A DNA stretch of 60,750 bases, from assembly GCA_025454375.1 (NCBI GenBank), contig JALOOO010000004.1, forward strand, positions 1 to 60,750, in the 5' to 3' direction. Of the stretch, positions 35,223 to 44,900 are shown piece by piece (within the stretch, counting starts at the first letter, position 1; the number at the start of each line of letters is the position of its first letter). Both the position numbers and the translations under genes were made by a program. The DNA comes from Leptolyngbya sp. Prado105 (GTDB taxonomy: Bacteria; Cyanobacteriota; Cyanobacteriia; Leptolyngbyales; Leptolyngbyaceae). The notes below the pieces were generated by a model that was not told the DNA's origin, ran no database searches, and saw only the letters and a program-made list of their open reading frames with translations.

Positions 35223-36185
35223 TTAGTAGCTATTTACGAGAAATACCGATTCGCAAACCCTTTCAAAAACTGCATTCCAGTCTTGAATAAAGCGCTGAAT
35301 CCCAAAACGCGATCGAGCGCTTTCTTTGGCGGCGGCTCCAAGTTGTTGCGCGAGTTCGGGATGGTCAATTAGCACTTGCATCTGTTCGATCAAGCGATCT
35401 AAATTAGTATCGACGTAGCCTGAGACTCCGTTTTCGATCACAGTAGCTAGCTCGGTTGTCGCAAGACCTACGATCGGTAAGCCTGCCATCATGGCTTCAC
35501 AGACAGCTAAGCCTAAGCTGGTGTAGCGCACTGGATGAAAGAAAAATCGATACTGTGCCTGAAATTCTGGAAGTTGGGCGTGAGGAATTTCGCCGAGTCC
35601 ACCCATAGATTCTGCACCCATCCCTACGAGATCCAGCGGAATCGATCGCTTTACCTGCTTAAAGATATCGACTCCAAGCCTTCTGCCTCTTGTTCTCAGT
35701 CCGTTTGCAACCACAAGCCCTCTGGGAATGCTGCCTGTATATTCGACTTCTGGTTGGGTTACTCCATGTTCAATGACACAGGTTGGTGTGTTGCCACAGT
35801 CCCACATCAATCGATTGAAGTGCGTGACATGGACAAGCAACGTTTCAGCGTCATCGACAATATGCTGAGTATCGGTGGGATGTTCGCGAGGTGGATCATG
35901 CTCTAAGTAAAGCTTAGGAAGCTGCCGCTGGACATCAGATAAGATTTCAAACTGATCTTCGAGATAGTTCCGGCGCGATTGGAATAAAATACAGTCAAAT
36001 TCCTGTGATCGCACTGCTTCGGCTGGAATGTCATGCACATTATCGCCCCAGGCAAAGCCAGGTAGCCGACCGCCATAGCCTTCTGGATGTCCAGGCTTCG
36101 TTGGTAAGTAAAAGTCGTGTGGAGCCTGGGTGAGATAGTAAAGATAACTGCCATGAACATGCCAGGTTAGAATTCTAAGTCGCAT
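35223..36185 (-). CDS. Glycosyltransferase, GT4-like
   Basis: 320 aa. N-terminal half is divergent (RILTWHVHGSYLYYLTQAPH, then LYLEHDPPREHPTDTQHIV). The C-terminal half shows a GT-B sugar-nucleotide domain: IPRGLVVANGLRTRGRR, RFFFHPVRYTSLGLAVCEAM with Glu in the EX7E-like position, and MAGLPIVGLATTELATVI. Start ATG 36185 overlaps the upstream truncated GT9 by 19 bp. Sequences of this shape are seen with cyanobacterial exopolysaccharide clusters; acceptor unknown. Confidence 0.8.
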   Translation of the reverse strand: MRLRILTWHVHGSYLYYLTQAPHDFYLPTKPGHPEGYGGRLPGFAWGDNVHDIPAEAVRSQEFDCILFQSRRNYLEDQFEILSDVQRQLPKLYLEHDPPREHPTDTQHIVDDAETLLVHVTHFNRLMWDCGNTPTCVIEHGVTQPEVEYTGSIPRGLVVANGLRTRGRRLGVDIFKQVKRSIPLDLVGMGAESMGGLGEIPHAQLPEFQAQYRFFFHPVRYTSLGLAVCEAMMAGLPIVGLATTELATVIENGVSGYVDTNLDRLIEQMQVLIDHPELAQQLGAAAKESARSRFGIQRFIQDWNAVFERVCESVFLVNSY

Positions 36186-36544
36186 GATTTTAGTAAATGT
36201 AAATGATAGTCAGCAGCAGGAACCGCAATCGGTTTAATCCAAGTTGATAGCACTCCTCCAGCAAATTCCACAGATTGCCCAATTCGGATCGGAATGCCTG
36301 CGAGATAGCACAAATAAGCGAGAGAATAGCAGGATTGATGCGGCTGAGTGAAAATCAGCACTGCTTGAAATGCCCTCTGACGCAGAATTTCAATCAAATC
36401 AAATGGAGTCGAAATCTTCTGATTATCAAGACAATATTCGTCTCTGTTCCAAGTGAGCATCGATCGATAGCAGCATGTTTCTAACAGAGGTTCAATCTCC
36501 GCAGCATCAAAGCTACAAGCAATCAAAAGGTCTTTAAGCCGCAT
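36167..36544 (-). pseudogene. Truncated GT9-like fragment
   Basis: 125 codons from ATG 36544, overlapping the upstream GT9 stop by 11 bp. Its centre (LRQRAFQAVLIFTQPHQSCY then SLAYLCYLAGIPIRIG) aligns with residues ~95-165 of the complete GT9 at 29482-30540 and with unit 2 of the tandem GT9. It lacks both the N-terminal IGD loop and the whole C-terminal ADP-heptose-binding half, so it should not be an active transferase. It could be a decayed copy or a stand-alone partner piece kept by translational coupling. Confidence 0.6.
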
Positions 36545-37523
36545 ACGACACCCCCAAATCGAGTAAGTCAAAGGCTTCTCTCAGGACGTGATCAGGAAGT
36601 GCTCGATCGAGTGTGACAATTCGATGCTTCTGACGATCGAGCGGCGACCAGCGAGCCGGATCAGACTTTGAAAAAATCACAACGCTTTTAACTTGCAGCG
36701 CATCTACTAGATGAGACACGCCTGTATCATTACAAATCAAGAGGTGTGACTGTTTGAGTAAGCTTGCTAGGGTGTCTAGATCTGTCTTACCTGTCAAATC
36801 AATAACAGCACCATTCATGGCTTTAGCAATGCTCTGGTTTAAGACAGCTTCTGAATCGGTTCCCGTCAAGACAATTTGAAACCCCTGAATTGATAGTACC
36901 TCTGCCACCTGAGCAAAAAACTGGGGTGACCAGCATTTATCAGCAGCACTCGCACCTGGGTGAAGACAGAGATAAGGACGATCGAGAACAGGGTTCCAAT
37001 CTGCCGCCTTGACTGGAAATTCTAGATGCTCTCCACAAGTCGGAATGTTCAAATATTCCAGCAATCGCAGCGATCGTCGAACTTCCGGTTCATCATCTGG
37101 ATATGGGAAAAAATTAGAGTGAGGAGGCTGACCTAAACAGAAACCAGCCGTTACTTTTGCTCCTAATTGCAAGACAAGCGGGTTCATACAAGAGCCGTTC
37201 CCGTGCATTTGCAGTGCAAGATCAAACTGATATGACCTGGCTTCTGCTAAAAATGCAGCAGTTCGGCTTGCCTGGTAAGGCACTTCGGGAATGTTCGGAA
37301 ATCCAGGAAACTCCAGCCAACGATCGAGAAACTCATCGAATCGACTGACGAGTTCTCGTACAGATGGTAATCCGATCAGCGTGATTTCAGCCCTCGGAAA
37401 AGCTTTCCGAATCGCTCTCAAGGCAGGAACGCTACAGAGAAAATCGCCCAGACCGGGCAATGCTCGAACGATCGCTATTTTTTGAGGAGGACAAGCATTC
37501 ATCACAGCGTCAATAAAATTCAT
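36534..37523 (-). CDS. Glycosyltransferase family 9 (first gene of heptose/GT operon)
   Basis: 329 aa. VRALPGLGDFLCSVPALRAI is the GT9 N-terminal loop; LCLHPGASAADKCWSPQFFA contacts the donor; ICNDTGVSHLVDALQVKSVV is the ADP-heptose-binding block. No Cys-rich tail, unlike the other GT9 proteins here. ATG 37523 lacks a clear ribosome-binding site and an internal ATG seven codons in is possible. It begins the minus-strand operon, divergent from the CdaR-like regulator gene. Confidence 0.87.
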   Translation of the reverse strand: MNFIDAVMNACPPQKIAIVRALPGLGDFLCSVPALRAIRKAFPRAEITLIGLPSVRELVSRFDEFLDRWLEFPGFPNIPEVPYQASRTAAFLAEARSYQFDLALQMHGNGSCMNPLVLQLGAKVTAGFCLGQPPHSNFFPYPDDEPEVRRSLRLLEYLNIPTCGEHLEFPVKAADWNPVLDRPYLCLHPGASAADKCWSPQFFAQVAEVLSIQGFQIVLTGTDSEAVLNQSIAKAMNGAVIDLTGKTDLDTLASLLKQSHLLICNDTGVSHLVDALQVKSVVIFSKSDPARWSPLDRQKHRIVTLDRALPDHVLREAFDLLDLGVSYAA

Positions 37524-37564
37524 CTGTACTGAAAATTATTGTGTCGGCTGCGGATTTGGATTGC

Positions 37565-37623
37565 ATTGTGCATTTGCCTAAATCGCAGCTTACTATCTGC
37601 CGTAAAAATTGTGCAAATGCCTA
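37565..37623. promoter_or_regulatory. Paired 16-bp direct repeats upstream of the heptose/GT operon
   Basis: ATTGTGCATTTGCCTA (37565-37580) and ATTGTGCAAATGCCTA (37608-37623) match at 14 of 16 positions. Their starts are 43 bp apart, about four helical turns. The cores GCATTTGC and GCAAATGC are also reverse complements. They sit 42-100 bp before the first operon gene and could be operators for the divergent regulator; unproven. The remaining ~210 bp of this 312-bp gap hold repeat copy C and otherwise nothing recognised. Confidence 0.4.
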
Positions 37624-37778
37624 CGAGAAAAGCATTTCTCTACCCTATGATTTTAACTTTACTTCAAAAGATAGATGATCTAGTAATTTTTCAATTCTTT
37701 TGGGCATTTCTCTCTTTAGACTGACTCTCCAAATCGAAGAAAGTCTTATAAAACAAATGATTCGACCTTTGCTAAAAA

Positions 37779-37812
37779 TATAGCAGAGTCTAAATCAGCC
37801 GTAAGTTGCATC
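37779..37812. repeat. MITE-like repeat, copy C (one end only)
   Basis: TATAGCAGAGTCTAAATCAG followed by CCGTAAGTTGCATC matches copy A (minus-strand reading) at about 30 of 33 positions with a one-base insertion. The opposite inverted end is not found, so this is a solo end or a truncated copy. It ends 24 bp before the ATG of the CdaR-like gene and therefore lies in its leader. Confidence 0.5.
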
Positions 37813-37835
37813 TCTATCTCTGATCTCACAAACCC

Positions 37836-39029
37836 ATGCTAAAGATAGAGCCTAAACTAGAAATGTCCGATCGCTTTTTACAAATTGCTAGCACTGTAAC
37901 AGGAACGATCGCAAAACTGCTCTATGTGCCTGTCTCTGTGACGAATGGGCGCGGAATTGTTGTAACCAGCAGCGAAGTTCAACAGATTGGGACTCTGTTG
38001 AGTTTGCAAGAGCAGATTGATCAAGCGCTTCGTATCCCATTTCGCTATGGGTCAGAAGCCGGAGAAGTCATTGTCGGAATGTCCTCTCACCCGGCTCTAC
38101 TCTCCCCCCAACTCACTCAGGCTCTAGTCGAGTTAATCGTGCAGCAAACGACGGCTCAAAGCTCGTCCAATCATTATGAGCTAAAAAATCAATTTATTCA
38201 TGATTTACTCCACTATCAAGGGGGAGACGAGTCTATTATTTTTAATCAAGCAAAACGCCTAGGAATTGATCTCAGTCCGCCTCGTGCAGTAATTCTGATT
38301 GATGCGGCACACTATATTTTAGAGGACGCCTCAGATCTCGATCCGCAACTGCAAGCACTCAAACAACAGCGCCGCATCCAGACCATTATCAATAGTATTA
38401 TTAGTTTCTTTCACCTTCCCAACGACACGATCTGTGCGGATTTGGGACAAGGTAGAGTCTGTGTCCTAAAAGCAAGCGATACTAAAAATTTGGACTTGTG
38501 GGCAGGCTGTAGCGATCGCCAAAGACATGATTCGTCTTGGGCAAATCTCTCTGCGCTCAAACGAGCGGCTGATGCGCTGCGAGTGCGACTGCATGAAGAT
38601 ACAGGCAGTGCGATTACAATCGGAATTGGGCGGTATCATCCCGGCTTAGAAGGACTCGCTCGATCGTATGAAGATGCAAGAGTAGCACTGTCTTTGGGCA
38701 ATCGGCTACAGCGGCACAATCATGTCCATTGTCTTTCAGAATTAGGAATTGTAGCCTTTGTCGGGATTGCAGATGAAACGGTCAAAATCGAACTTGCAAA
38801 ATACTTACTGAGTCCGCTCGATCATGAGCCAGAGCTAATCGCAACGATCGAGGCTTTCTTTCTAGAAGATTGCTGCTGTGGCTCAACGGCAAAACGCTTG
38901 TATATTCATCGCAACACGCTCACCTATCGACTCGAAAAGATCGCATCACTCATTGGTTTAGATCCACGTAAGTTTGATGATGCAGTTCAGATCCGACTCT
39001 CTTTACTTTTAAGATCGCTTACTAAGTAG
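37836..39029 (+). CDS. PucR/CdaR-family transcriptional regulator
   Basis: 397 aa. An N-terminal sugar-diacid-recognition-like domain (about 10-110; FLQIASTVTGTIAKLLYVPV, RIPFRYGSEAGEVIVGM), a middle GGDEF-related region (IGIGRYHPGLEGLARSYEDA), and a C-terminal PucR helix-turn-helix (about 345-395; GSTAKRLYIHRNTLTYRLEK). Such proteins activate or repress sugar-acid or carbohydrate genes on sensing a small ligand. It is divergent from the heptose/GT operon and upstream of the exoprotein gene, so either could be its target. Confidence 0.83.
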   Translation: MLKIEPKLEMSDRFLQIASTVTGTIAKLLYVPVSVTNGRGIVVTSSEVQQIGTLLSLQEQIDQALRIPFRYGSEAGEVIVGMSSHPALLSPQLTQALVELIVQQTTAQSSSNHYELKNQFIHDLLHYQGGDESIIFNQAKRLGIDLSPPRAVILIDAAHYILEDASDLDPQLQALKQQRRIQTIINSIISFFHLPNDTICADLGQGRVCVLKASDTKNLDLWAGCSDRQRHDSSWANLSALKRAADALRVRLHEDTGSAITIGIGRYHPGLEGLARSYEDARVALSLGNRLQRHNHVHCLSELGIVAFVGIADETVKIELAKYLLSPLDHEPELIATIEAFFLEDCCCGSTAKRLYIHRNTLTYRLEKIASLIGLDPRKFDDAVQIRLSLLLRSLTK

Positions 39030-39163
39030 CTCTCAGTTCAGAATTCGAGTCAAGTCTATACTAATGCGATCGGGACTTGTCAATAGATCTGGAGTCTGTC
39101 GCGATCGCAGAAGCAGCAGGGTACTCTACATCTGAAGATCTGTGCTTTAGAGGGTTACAAGAG

Positions 39164-41605
39164 ATGATGCGGGTAGGACTCTATCTCGGGTTAGTTAGCT
39201 TGGGGACACTTTCAATCTTAGAACAGGTTCATGCTCAGAGTGTTGTTCCCGATAGTTCACTCGGCACGATCGTCACAGGCAGCCCCAACTTCGCAATCAC
39301 TGGGGGAACTCGCCCCAATAATGGTCCCAATCTATTCCATAGCTTCAGCCAATTTTCCATTCCCACAGGTGGCACAGCAGCATTTAACAATGCACCTGAT
39401 ATCGTCAATATTTTCGGTCGCGTGACAGGTGGCACAGCGTCTAACATTGATGGCATCCTTCAGGCAAATGGAACTGCCAACCTGTTTCTGCTCAATCCTG
39501 CGGGAATTTTATTCGGGACAAATGCTCGCTTGAATATTGGAGGATCATTTGTCGGAACTACTGCGAATAGTATTCAATTTGCCGATGGGTCACAATTCAT
39601 TGCAACAAATTCGACTCCAGCTCCACTGTTAACGATGAGTGTTCCCATCGGTTTGCAGATGGGGCAAAACTCTAGCCGCATTCAGGTACAAGGTCAAGGG
39701 CATCAGTTGAAGCATCCTCCCATCTTCGCAGAAGCTGCGACTCGTGATCCGATGCAAGTCGGCTTAAAAGTGCAGCCAGGGAGAACCTTAGCTCTGATTG
39801 GCAATGGAATTCAACTCGATCGTGGTGTGCTAATTGCAGAAAGTGGACAGGTGAAACTGGGAAGTTTGAGTGCAGGAACTGTCCATCTCAATTCAACCCT
39901 GCCTCAATGGAACTTTAGTACAGACAATACTGCAACATTCTCGAATATTCATCTGACGCAATCAGCCCTCATTGATGCCAGCGGCAATCCTGGAGGATCA
40001 ATTCATCTACAAGGAAAAGACATTCAGCTTCAAAATAGTTCAATTCTGTTTGTTCAGCACTATGGCACGCAAGCAGCAGGGCGGATTCAAGTCAAAGCAG
40101 ATTTACTAGAACTGAGCGGTGCGCTCCCCAACAAAGATCAAAGTTTAATTCTCAGTGAAAATCTTGGCACTAGCCCTGGCGCTCATATCGATATTTCAGC
40201 CCGACAAATTGTGGCACGAGACGGGGGTGAAATTCTTTCTACAACCTTCCGAAATAGAGGAATGGGGGGTGATGTCTCAGTCAATGCGCGTGAATCGATT
40301 CAACTTTTTGGCGTTTCGCCCTTTGATGGCACTCGCTTTAGTGGCATTGGTGCGCCCTCTAACTTTGGAGGCGGTCGAGGGGGCAACATCTCGATTACAA
40401 CAGGAGATTTTATCGCGAGGAATGGAGCAGGAGTGATTTCTCGCGTACTGGGTGGACAGGGAACTGGCACAATTCAGATTCGTTCAAATACGATTTCTCT
40501 CATTGGCGAGAATCCTGTGATTGCTGGGAATAGCAGTATTATTTCTTCAACGTTTCTGGGTGGAGATGCAGGCTCAATCGTGATTGATACAGGGCGAATT
40601 GTTCTCGGAGCATCAGGAGCAATTTCTGCAAGTACTTCTGGGTCTGGCAATGCGGGGAGTTTAACAATTAATGCACGAGAATCGATCGAGATTGATGGCT
40701 CGAATGTGAGCTTAGCATTACCGAGCCGCATCTCAGCTTCTGGACAACAGCTCGCTCTGCGATTCCGACAGATTTTTGGGCTGCCTGCTTTGCCAACTGG
40801 AAACGGTGGTAACTTAGTCGTGAACTCGCCTAAGATTACAGTCCGGAACCAAGGATTCATTGCGGCTGAGAATGTCGGAAGTGGCAATGCTGGCTATCTC
40901 AAGGTTCAAGCCAACTCAATTTTACTAGAGCAACACGGTCAAATTAGAACTTCGACAACTTCTGGACAAGGTGGGAATCTAGAGCTTACAGCACGAGAGT
41001 CGCTGATCATGCGACAGAACAGCTTAATCAGTGCAAGAGCAGGCGAACGGGGAAATGGCGGGAATGTTTTGATCAATGCCCCAATTATTGCTGGGTTTGA
41101 AAATAGCGACATTATTGCAAATGCCGTTCGCGGTCGCGGAGGCAATACTCAGATTACGACTCAGGGCATTGTTGGGCTTCAATTTCGCCCTCAACGCACG
41201 TCAGAGAGCGACATGACTGCAAGTTCCGAATTTGGGGTTAATGGCTCGGTTCAGGTTGACAATGTTGGCGTTGATCCAAATTCTGGTTTAGTCGAATTGT
41301 CAGAAACGCTGCTCGATACTAACCAGGGAGTTGCCGCAGGTTGCTCATCGACTCAAAATAGCAGTTTTATCATCACTGGGCGGGGTGGGACTCCTGAAAA
41401 TCCTACTGAACAAGTTTTGCGCGATCGTCCTTGGGTTGATCTTCGTCCTCCTACTCGCTCAAAGCTCACCCTGACCCAAACGTCGCCTCTTCCATCCGAG
41501 CCTTTAATCGAAGCGACCTCCTGGTATCGCAATCCTCAAACAGGCAAGGTCGAATTGATTGCCGCACAACCGAGCAGATCAACTCAACCTGTCACCTGTA
41601 GCTAA
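39164..41605 (+). CDS. Two-partner-secretion exoprotein (filamentous haemagglutinin N-terminal domain)
   Basis: 813 aa from ATG 39164, which opens a signal peptide (MMRVGLYLGLVSLG ... EQVHAQS); the TTG at 39077 adds an unconserved leader. The TPS/haemagglutination-activity domain (about 28-165) has NLFHSFSQFSIPTGGTAAFN and NLFLLNPAGILFGTNARLNI. The rest is a right-handed beta-helix with repeated turns such as SGNAGSLTINARESIEI and GNGGNVLINAP. The C-terminal ~60 residues hold Cys and Pro/Trp. Exported across the outer membrane by a TpsB partner, which is not in this window. A surface or secreted adhesin role is likely. Confidence 0.87.
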   Translation: MMRVGLYLGLVSLGTLSILEQVHAQSVVPDSSLGTIVTGSPNFAITGGTRPNNGPNLFHSFSQFSIPTGGTAAFNNAPDIVNIFGRVTGGTASNIDGILQANGTANLFLLNPAGILFGTNARLNIGGSFVGTTANSIQFADGSQFIATNSTPAPLLTMSVPIGLQMGQNSSRIQVQGQGHQLKHPPIFAEAATRDPMQVGLKVQPGRTLALIGNGIQLDRGVLIAESGQVKLGSLSAGTVHLNSTLPQWNFSTDNTATFSNIHLTQSALIDASGNPGGSIHLQGKDIQLQNSSILFVQHYGTQAAGRIQVKADLLELSGALPNKDQSLILSENLGTSPGAHIDISARQIVARDGGEILSTTFRNRGMGGDVSVNARESIQLFGVSPFDGTRFSGIGAPSNFGGGRGGNISITTGDFIARNGAGVISRVLGGQGTGTIQIRSNTISLIGENPVIAGNSSIISSTFLGGDAGSIVIDTGRIVLGASGAISASTSGSGNAGSLTINARESIEIDGSNVSLALPSRISASGQQLALRFRQIFGLPALPTGNGGNLVVNSPKITVRNQGFIAAENVGSGNAGYLKVQANSILLEQHGQIRTSTTSGQGGNLELTARESLIMRQNSLISARAGERGNGGNVLINAPIIAGFENSDIIANAVRGRGGNTQITTQGIVGLQFRPQRTSESDMTASSEFGVNGSVQVDNVGVDPNSGLVELSETLLDTNQGVAAGCSSTQNSSFIITGRGGTPENPTEQVLRDRPWVDLRPPTRSKLTLTQTSPLPSEPLIEATSWYRNPQTGKVELIAAQPSRSTQPVTCS

Positions 41606-41714
41606 ATCAAGCGGCTGATGCGAATGGCGCTAAGTCTGAATTGAAGGGGTCACTTCAGTTCTTCTACTTATCAATTCGGCACGATGGCGATCTTCTATAC
41701 GTACCTCACAAAAA

Positions 41715-41770
41715 TTAATCCATTGTTATCCCCTCTTTAACGTTCATTCTCATTCATCCTTAACCTTGTG
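41715..41770 (+). promoter_or_regulatory. Pho box upstream of alkaline phosphatase
   Basis: TTAATCCA (41715), TTATCCCC (41726) and TTAACGTT (41737) recur at an 11-bp period, and a consensus CTTAACCT follows at 41759, 22 bp after the third. This fits the tandem PyTTAAPyC(T/A) repeats with 3-bp spacers bound by PhoB/SphR in cyanobacteria, and the adjacent gene encodes phosphatases, so phosphate-starvation control is likely. The rest of this 318-bp gap (41606-41923) shows no terminator and one short alternative frame from 41805. Confidence 0.55.
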
Positions 41771-41923
41771 GTGAGATTCTCCTGGTGGAAAGCTCAGATG
41801 ACTCATGACCATTGCTGAAGCGCAATTTCAGCAGGATCAAACCGTTTCTCGTCGTCTACCCAGAGGTCAAACGCGGCGATCACCCTCGATTTCCAAGTTC
41901 CTCAGATTCCCCCACCTCAGGTT

Positions 41924-44900
41924 ATGTCAAACAATCACGTTATTTTCATCCATCCCGACGGCACTAGCCCTGCTCACTACGCGGCTGCCCGTTTCGCAAG
42001 TCAAGGTCCCGACGGCAGACTCAACTGGGATACCCTTTCCAATGCCGGAGTCTACCTCGGTCACATGAAAAATCAGCTGACCGGAACTTCCAACGCGGGT
42101 GCAGTCACTCATGCCAATGGCGTAAAGGTCTATGCAGAATCCTTTGGCTTAGATGAGCAAGGCAATCCAGTACAATCACTCTCTAGTCTAAATAATTGTG
42201 CGATCGCCCCCGGCACAACCATCATGGAAGAAGCCGTCGGCGCACATAAAGTAACGGCTCTAATCAATTCTGGTTTTATTGCAGAACCTGGAACCGGAGC
42301 TTTTGCAGCCCAGACCGGATCGCCTAATACAACTGCGCCATCCTTCCCCCGACAAAACTTAGCTGTGATCACCGAGCAAATTCTCGAATCCGGTGTGAAC
42401 TTCATCATGGGTGGCGGTGAACTCCACATGCTGCCTGTCGGCACAACAGGGCGACATGTCACGGCTGAGATTGACGCTCGATTCAGTACTGGCGATGCTG
42501 CAATTATCAACCGCCCTCAAGAAAACCTGATTGAAAAAGCAAAATCGCTCGGATACACCGTTGTCTACACCCGCGATGAACTATTCGCCCTACTCGATCC
42601 AGCAAAAACATCTACCCCTCCCCAAAAAGTTCTAGGAGTATTTGCTGCCATTCACACCTTCAACGATCAGCCAGAAGAAGCTCTAGCAGCAACAAACACA
42701 CCGTTCTATCTCCCGACTGCACCAACAATTGGAGAAATGGCAGATGTGTCTCAACGTTTGATGGAGCAGCATCCAAATTTTGGCAATGGATCTCTAATGG
42801 TGCTAGAAGAAGAAGGCACTGATAATTTTGGCAATGTCAACAATGCACCTGGCACGATCGAGGCTTTACTCCGCGCAGATGAAGCGATCGGGGTTGCTTT
42901 AGGCTTTATTGAACGCAATCCGAATACGCTGCTGATTACTGCGGCAGATAGTGATGCAGGTGGATTACAAGTTGTCGATCGTCCGGCGGGTCAACCCGTT
43001 GGCACACTGAACACAAATGCCAATGCAGACGGTGCATTCAGAAATCCACTAGACGGTCAGACGGGAACAAACTCCCAACCTTTTGTAGCAGCCCCAGATG
43101 CCAGTGGCGATCGCTTTCCCTTTGGAATTGGTTGGGTCGGCACCCCTGACTTTGCGGGATCGATCGTCTCTAAAGCACATGGGTTGAATGCAGACAAACT
43201 CGGCTCAACGGTAGACAACACAGATATCTATCGCTTGATGTATGAAACACTCTTTGGAACAGAGCTACCTGCATTAGTTGAAGCTCCAACTCCAGCCCCC
43301 CAAGCAAGTCAGCTTACTGGAAACGTAATCTTCATCCATCCCGATGGAACGAGTCCTGCTTACTATGCTGCTGCAAGATTTACGGATCAAGGTCCCGATG
43401 GCAGATTGAACTGGGATATGATGTCCAACGCAGGAGTCTATCTCGGTCATATGGAGAATCAGTTGACTGGAACCTCCAATGCTGGAGCCGTCACTCATGC
43501 GAATGGGGTAAAAGTCGATCGTACTTCTTACGGTCTCAATCCTGATGGCAGTCTTGTCACTTCGCTCTCAGGCGAAACGGGCAAAACCATTATGGATGAA
43601 GCCCGCGAAGCTGGAAAAGCAACTGCAATTATCAATTCTGGTTTTATTGCAGAACCAGGAAGTGGTGCTTTCCTCGCAAAAGCTCCGAATCGGAATAACT
43701 TCGCCAATATCACAGAGCAAATCATTCGCTCTGGAACGAATGTCATTCTCGGTGGCGGCGAATTGCACATGCTTCCCGTTGGCACAACAGGACGTTACGT
43801 GACGGCTGAAGTTGATGCAGAAAATCGCGATCCGTTAGAACGCCCTACAATCAACTTAATCGATTTAGCAAAATCTTTGGGCTACAACATCGTTTATACA
43901 TTGGACGAACTCAAAGCATTGCCCACTGATTCCGAAAAAGTCCTGGGTGTATTTGCCTCAGAGAATACTTACAACGATCGCACTGAGTCAGAACTTGCCG
44001 CAGCAGGACTGGGATTCTATGGACAACCCAACAATCCCAATCCACCGACTGTGGCTGACATGCTTCAAGAAACGCTGAGATTCGTCTCTACTGATCAAGA
44101 CGGATTCTTTGTCGTCCTCGAAGAAGAAGGCACAGATAACTTTGGCAATGACAACAATGCAGGCGGCGCGATCGAGGCAGTTCGGCGCGCGGATGCTGCC
44201 ATGGGTGTTGCAATGGATTTTATTCGCAACCATGATCCGAATACTTTGTTAATCACTGCCGCAGATAGTGAAGCAGGCGGATTGCAAGTCTATCAACCGA
44301 CTCCTTTTGCTCCAGGGTTCAAATCGATCGAAGACACTGTTCCATCGATCAATGTCAATCCTGCTCCCCCTGCAACCCCACCGAGAAACACACTCGATGG
44401 AGTCAATGGTAATACTGCTCCTTGGACTGCTTTTGAGGCGAAAGACAGCTTAGCAGGTGCAGTTGGCAATTTTGGCATTGGCTGGGTTGGAACCCCTGAT
44501 TTCCCCGGCAGCATTGTTTCTAAGACCTATGGATTAAATGCTGATCTGTTACCCAGTACGTTGGACAATACTGAAATCTACCGTCTCATGTATCAAACCC
44601 TATTCGGCAGAAGATTGTCGGATTTGGTTGATGCTAAAGGCGGCGAGAAAACGATCGAGATTACCTTAGACGCAGGATTCCGCACTGTCCTAAACTTCAG
44701 CAGCGGTCGTTCTATAGCTTCAGAAGCCGACACGCTGAAATTTACAGGAGAAGGCTTAACGGCTGAAAATCTTCGCTTAACTCAAGATGGGGACGATCTC
44801 ATTGTTAGCTTTAACGGAATCTCAAATACAGGAGCCGTACTCAAAGATGTCCAATTTCAAGATCTCTTCAATGTCTCCTTTGGCGCAACAGCAACGAGCA

